Shown here: piece by piece, positions 59,761 to 64,000 of the stretch
Numbering within the stretch: the first letter of the stretch is position 1
Layout: every line of letters starts with the position of its first letter
From: Gnetum montanum
Lineage: Eukaryota; Streptophyta; Gnetopsida; Gnetales; Gnetaceae
Assembly: GCA_015680685.1 (NCBI GenBank)
Contig: MNCI01005245.1
Span: 486,351 to 550,350 of the forward strand
Length of the DNA stretch: 64,000 nucleotides
Reading direction: 5' to 3'
Notes under the pieces: model-generated
Database searches by the model: none
What the model was told of the DNA's origin: nothing
What the model saw: only the letters and a program-made list of their open reading frames with translations
Position numbers and translations under genes: made by a program

Positions 59761-60349
59761 GTCGAAAGTTAAAAGTATTAACACGATTCCTATACTAACC
59801 TAGAACAAACTTATGGAACAAGTGTGTGTGCAAAACTATGTCTACACAATCACCACTAAATTAAAGGATGACTAATGGATATAAAATAAGAATACCAAAT
59901 CATTCAAAAGATGCATGAAAACATTCAACCCACTTGCTAGTTTTGTTCTTAAGAAAATGAACCAAATAGAGAACTTAGCAAAGGACATATTACACTCTAA
60001 CTATACACCAAATGAAAATGTTAAATAAGGAGATCCAAGAACTAAAATAGAAAATCAAAAAGAAAACATATTTGGACCTTCTAAAAAGAAAACACCTTCT
60101 AGTCCAACTAAATATATGCCTCCAAATGATTGAAACCTTATTATCATCAATGTTAAATGTGCTAACAAGCAAAAACATAAATCACAAAAGATGATAAATG
60201 GAAAACTATGTTTTTATTAATAATGATGTTGCTAGTCATGATGCAAAAGTCAACACCATATGTTGGGTCTTTGTTCTATGCTATCAAGATAATTGGGTAA
60301 ATAATTGTGTAAAGTAGTGAAACCATATCATGCATCCCTATAGTTCTAT

Positions 60350-61300
60350 AAATAAGAGGTCTCTATGATGAAAGCAATATGGCTCTTCTTACATGCAACT
60401 AAAATTAACTTGTACCTTGAAGAAAGAAGGAAAGACCAAGTGGGAATGGAAAAGGATGTGACCTTAAGGAGATTTGTTGGATTCTCTTCTTGACTTCCTT
60501 CTTGAGACCTATGACTCCTCATGGAGCACATAATCACTCCTACTATCAACCATAAATGAAATATGTCCTTGTAAGATGTGGTTTCCAAAAAAATAGAAAA
60601 AGGAATTCAAACCACACCTCTTTGAAGAACTCATAGGATATAATCATTACTTATGGGACTAGAAAGACATGTTATCTATGCTTGAAAGTACCCCTTTAAC
60701 TAATGCTCAAAATTCTTCCTTAATAATCTCTAAAATTACTTCCTTCTTCTCTTGTCTTCTCTTTTTAGAGTGATGCTTATTCTCTATTATTGTTGTGGAC
60801 TTACGATGGTAGGCAAGAAGAGGCACATCAATGTGAGGTCACTATTAATGATTTGGACTTGGTCTAAAACTTGGATAGATAAGTATGATGGTCATCTTAA
60901 TCACAATTAACATAAGAACCTATTGTAAATATGACAAGGTACCTCACATCCTAATCTCTACAATCCCTTCTCATTCATTATTCACCTCACAATTAGATGC
61001 AATTATGTACCTAATGATTTCGTATAGCATAGTGCAAGATTTAAACTAAGGTGGTTGTGTACTATTTGGAATAAGGCATGATTTACATTTAACTTTCAAG
61101 ATGCTTGGGGATATTTATAGGAGTGGTTATGCAGGGGCATTATGACAAGAGCCTACTTTGGGAAGAATCCACTTATATGACTTTTCTTGATAATGGTCTT
61201 AAATTAAAACCCCACATCTTTAAGGACATCATGGACAACTTCTCTAAATTTATGCATAATTTTGCAACTACTTCTCATCAATTTCAATTATCTTTAATGA
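60350..61300 (+). other. Inter-ORF non-coding region of I
   Basis: Holds the GATGTGACCTTAAGGAGA segment (about 60456), block 1 (60650-60715, GGACTAGAAAGACATGTTATC) and block 2 (61112-61180, GGTTATGCAGGGGCATTATG, TTTGGGAAGAATCCACTT). The ORF at 61105-61311 overlaps block 2 and seems accidental. Confidence 0.55.
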
Positions 61301-61454
61301 TCTTATATTAAAATTTTCTCTAAATTCAAAATTTCTTCATCATTTTTGGAACCAAAAGTTTTCAATATTCTGATTCATTTGAAATATATTGTAAACCAAA
61401 CCTTGGATTTTAGTTGTTTGAAAATTTGTGAGCTTCCAAAGTTAAGTTCATTTA

Positions 61455-62130
61455 TCATGGGGGCAAAGGATGTAATTTTTGAAATTTTTTCTAACACCTC
61501 ATTTTTGAACAGTATGCTAAAATAATCAAAATGACTTCAACAACTTGATAATTTTAGTTACTTCATAGCCTTGTGAACATTATTTTGTAATCACCTAAAG
61601 CCTAAATGCTACTTTTTTTAGAATTTTGGGCTAAGGATCCAAAAAAGTATTAATCATTAAGGAAACAATTATCAAAAGTGACATTGATCCTTTGATGATT
61701 GTAGATGATGTTGAAAGGAATACCAAAGGTTAAAGGTCTTTTATAAGGTAAGGAAAAGAGGCCAAGATTAGGATAAAAGAGGATATGCCTATGGAAAAAC
61801 AGTAGCATATACAAGGATTAAATCTCAAAAATCACATGTTTGCTAGGCCCATGGGATGATGACGAGAAATTTCAATCAATATAAAAGAGAAGCATCAACA
61901 TAACTATCAAGGTTGAAAAATCTGTCGTCACTAGCAATGATAAGAAGATTTATATTTGATGGATTTTTGAAGACTTCTACAATTTTGTAAACTTGATGTC
62001 CATCGAGTCTTTTTGTTATTTTGTAATACATCCACTCGAATCATATTTTGTAATGTGAGACTCCAATTTTGTAATGGTAGCCAATCTAGTCATGGTCATC
62101 CCACAATTTTTGTAATAACACTTCATCTAT
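61455..62130 (+). pseudogene. Short 3' coding remnant of I
   Basis: Begins after the ATGGGGG leader motif. It aligns at the DNA level with B 17960-17240 (minus strand), including the GATAATTTTAGTTAC and ATTGATCCTTTG segments, but has even more stops. No known domain. Confidence 0.4.
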
Positions 62131-62174
62131 TTATATATAACTCAAGGATAAGTTTTTAGTCAATCATGGGGATG

Positions 62175-62709
62175 TGATGAAACCTGATATATCTGGTAGT
62201 TCAGTCATGAGGATATGATAAAGCATCATTTTATCAAGTGCATTAGTTAGCTGAGATATCGTAGATGCTATATCGTAGATACTACAACATAGATGATAAG
62301 TTACATCTATATTGTAGCATCCTCATCGATGCATCTCAATTGAATGCTACATTGTAGATGTTATATCACATCTATTATAACTTAGCTACGTTGACACATC
62401 CTTATCAACACATCCTAGTTGATGCAACCAAATGTATTAACACATCTCCACCAACACAATGCCTATATTTACCTATAAATATGTCACCACCTGCCATGTA
62501 TTTGGCACCATTTGGTTAATAATTTAGCTGAACTCTTGAAGTTTTCTCCCATAATCTTAGCAAACAAACAATGAGTGCCCGCAGTGTGGATTTGAATCAA
62601 TTTTACAACATCCTATTCGAATGGTATTGTAGCTAGATACATTTCATGAATGACAATAAGATTGAGATTGATTCATATTCATTGTAGCACTTTAACTTAG
62701 AATAGATTT
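62175..62709 (+). repeat. 3' LTR of I (truncated) with doubled U3 start
   Basis: Two polypurine-tract/LTR starts in tandem: CATGGGGATG|TGATGAAACC (62175) and CATGAGGATA|TGATAAAGC (62216), 41 bp apart. The second fits the B LTR start better. A long array of GATATCGTAGATG / ACATCTATATTGTAG-type units runs over 62240-62460, with TATAAATA at 62474-62481. The LTR is cut at 62709 by J. Confidence 0.65.
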
Positions 62710-63531
62710 TGATGAGTGGCGAGGTACCCCTACACTCAACCATATGAATACGAGTGTTTCACGCACGATCTAGTCGAACTCTGCAAACAGGCTAGTTATG
62801 GTATCTAGACAGTTACTCGTAGGTCGTAGTTCGCTATCTTTCCTCCTAGACTAGTATTAGCTTTGTCATGTATGGTTTAGTCCAGAGTGAGGTGTATGAT
62901 GTGTTCCTATGCTAATGCTACTCTTAGGAATGATGATAAATAATATTAACTAAGCTAAGAGAGAGGGTGAGAGATAATCTAAGCTAGCCTAGGTGCGATG
63001 AGCATCCATTCCTCGATCATCCGTACACATCTTGGACTTCGTGCACGACTACCACTGGGATTACCAAGTGTAGATCCTAGGTACGCTACTGGGTTACCAA
63101 GTAGTCACACTTAAATGCTCATGATCAATTCGTACTCATTCCATGTTACTAGGAGTTTAGGGTTAAGAGATGTTAACTATGAAAGTAATAAATAACAGTT
63201 AATTAAATAAATAATTAAGCTAAGTGGATGCTGCAATGATGAAGTAATCTTGATCTTTATTGTCAGTCATGTGCATGTCCAAGTACGTCACACTCAAATA
63301 AGGATGTCGTACAATTACAATCATCACACTGTAGGCATGCACTAGGAGAAAGGGTTGAGAGGAAAAACTAACAGAAAGTCCCTACTTTAACACTAAGAGC
63401 TAAAATTAAAACTTAACACTTACCACTTAGACTTGTCTACCTCTTATTTATAGATGAGGAGACAGGCTGCGATATCATGTATGCGATATCACATACATGA
63501 TATTACGGTTAACTAAAATGGTGACTCATCA
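62710..63531 (-). repeat. 3' LTR of J
   Basis: 822 bp starting TGATGAGTGGCG on the + strand and ending GACTCATCA before the reverse polypurine tract. TATA (rc) at 63445-63452. The array at 63466-63510 has GATATCATGTATGCGATATC-type units, a decayed form of the A palindrome. It carries two units of the ACTGGGATTACCAAG repeat, against four in A. Confidence 0.88.
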
Positions 63532-63722
63532 TACCCCCAAAACTGAGTGAAAACTCATCCTTGAGTTACAATGAGAACAAGCTCCATTGATTACACAGTG
63601 GATAGGTATGGGATTATTGAATGGTGAGAATGGATTCATGCTGCAATGTGGAATTAAAACAAAATTGGGACACAACACAAAGAATGTAAAAGAAAATGCT
63701 ACTGCTACAAAATTGGTGGAAC
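63532..63722 (-). other. 3' untranslated end of J with polypurine tract
   Basis: Starts with TACCCCC (rc GGGGGTA), the polypurine tract, then the region between it and the ORF2 stop. It parallels A 28217-28387. Confidence 0.7.
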
Positions 63723-64000
63723 TCATGTAGTTCCTAGTGGCGGTGGCTCCTCCATGGGTGCTTTTTCCTTATCTTGTGCTCCAGGTTTTGGGACTTGATG
63801 GCGTTGAAGTATTGCTTGGAGTTTCTCCTCTTCGGTTTGGGGATCTTGTGCCATCCATGCTAATGTTCCGATGTTTGATGGAGTTAGCACCTCCCATGGG
63901 CAGGGTAGTTGTGGAAACATTTGATTTGCCTTGACATACCAAGCCGCAAACACCCGTCGTTCCTCCTCATAGGCTCTGGCCTTGTCTCTGTATTCTTTGA
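63723..64000 (-). CDS. Element J ORF2, C-terminal end (runs off window)
   Basis: Minus-strand reading open from the window edge to a stop at 63725-63723, about 92 codons without interruption. It ends ...EEPPPLGTT and contains AAWYVKANQMFPQLPCPWEVL, closely matching the A ORF2 C-terminus. A itself has no stop in this last part, so intactness upstream cannot be judged. The protein is probably much longer, about 930 codons if like A. The function is unknown. Confidence 0.75.
   Translation of the reverse strand, partial: KEYRDKARAYEEERRVFAAWYVKANQMFPQLPCPWEVLTPSNIGTLAWMAQDPQTEEEKLQAILQRHQVPKPGAQDKEKAPMEEPPPLGTT

Larger units (their letters stand above)
59330..62709 (+). mobile_element. Element I: 5'-truncated gag-type element, relative of B
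   Basis: Forward element without visible 5' LTR or gag core. It contains a gag tail, the inter-ORF blocks, the same short 3' coding remnant as B, a polypurine tract and a 3' LTR cut by element J. The order and sequence parallel B closely, including the absence of a motif array before the short 3' ORF. The left boundary is approximate. Confidence 0.65.
62710..64000 (-). mobile_element. Element J: A-family element, 3' part only in window
   Basis: Reverse 3' LTR (62710-63531), polypurine tract, and the C-terminal end of an ORF2 very similar to that of A. The rest lies beyond the window. Inserted in the LTR of I. Confidence 0.85.

Overview
This is land-plant nuclear DNA made almost entirely of nested LTR retrotransposons. 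The evidence is Ty3/gypsy-type gag-pol remnants, primer sites that match plant tRNA-Asp, plant-type TATA boxes, one decayed hAT transposase, and stop codons that look like C-to-T changes at methylated cytosines. I see no host gene, rRNA, tRNA or CRISPR array. The tRNA-Asp primer site and an extra gene in the env position, 3' of pol, suggest a relative of Athila. The species cannot be named from this window.

Layout. Element C (oldest, +) is a gag remnant in three pieces: 1-344, 16092-16394 and 31652-32450. Two insertions split it. The first is D (345-16091, +), a gag-pol-ORF2 element with abnormal inverted LTRs, itself holding F (10904-13785, -). The second is B (16395-31646, -), which holds the young two-gene element A (20386-29408, +). 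G (33037-53101, -) is a complete gag-PR-RT-RH-INT-ORF2 element holding H (34776-41854, -). Next is an AT-rich stretch with a hAT pseudogene (56202-58487). Last are a damaged element I (about 59330-62709, +) and, inside its 3' LTR, the start of J (62710-64000+, -). TSDs support most boundaries: CCTCC for A, CATGT/CATGC for B, CTAGG for D, GCAAT for G, CACCT/CACTT for H.

How the parts work together. These elements appear to carry two transcription units. The LTR drives gag, or gag-pol in D and G. An internal promoter drives a second gene of about 930 codons, here called ORF2, through a probable 5'-UTR intron. In A the same palindromic GATATCGCG array lies just upstream of the TATA box in both LTRs and in the internal promoter. 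In G both places instead carry a GGCCTAGTTGAYG-type motif. The motif type therefore changes between families but matches within an element. A keeps gag and ORF2 and has lost all of pol, so it would depend on pol supplied in trans. B, H and I have lost ORF2 together with the internal motif array. The retained ORF2 and its matched cis-motif are my best candidate for an undescribed system, for example a self-encoded activator or anti-silencing factor. That function is inference only.

Two insertions (D and F) are truncated elements whose broken end is capped by an inverted copy of the LTR terminus found at the intact end. Each single N in the window (10991, 18011, 35592) sits between 43-55 bp duplicated flanks and is probably an assembly join.
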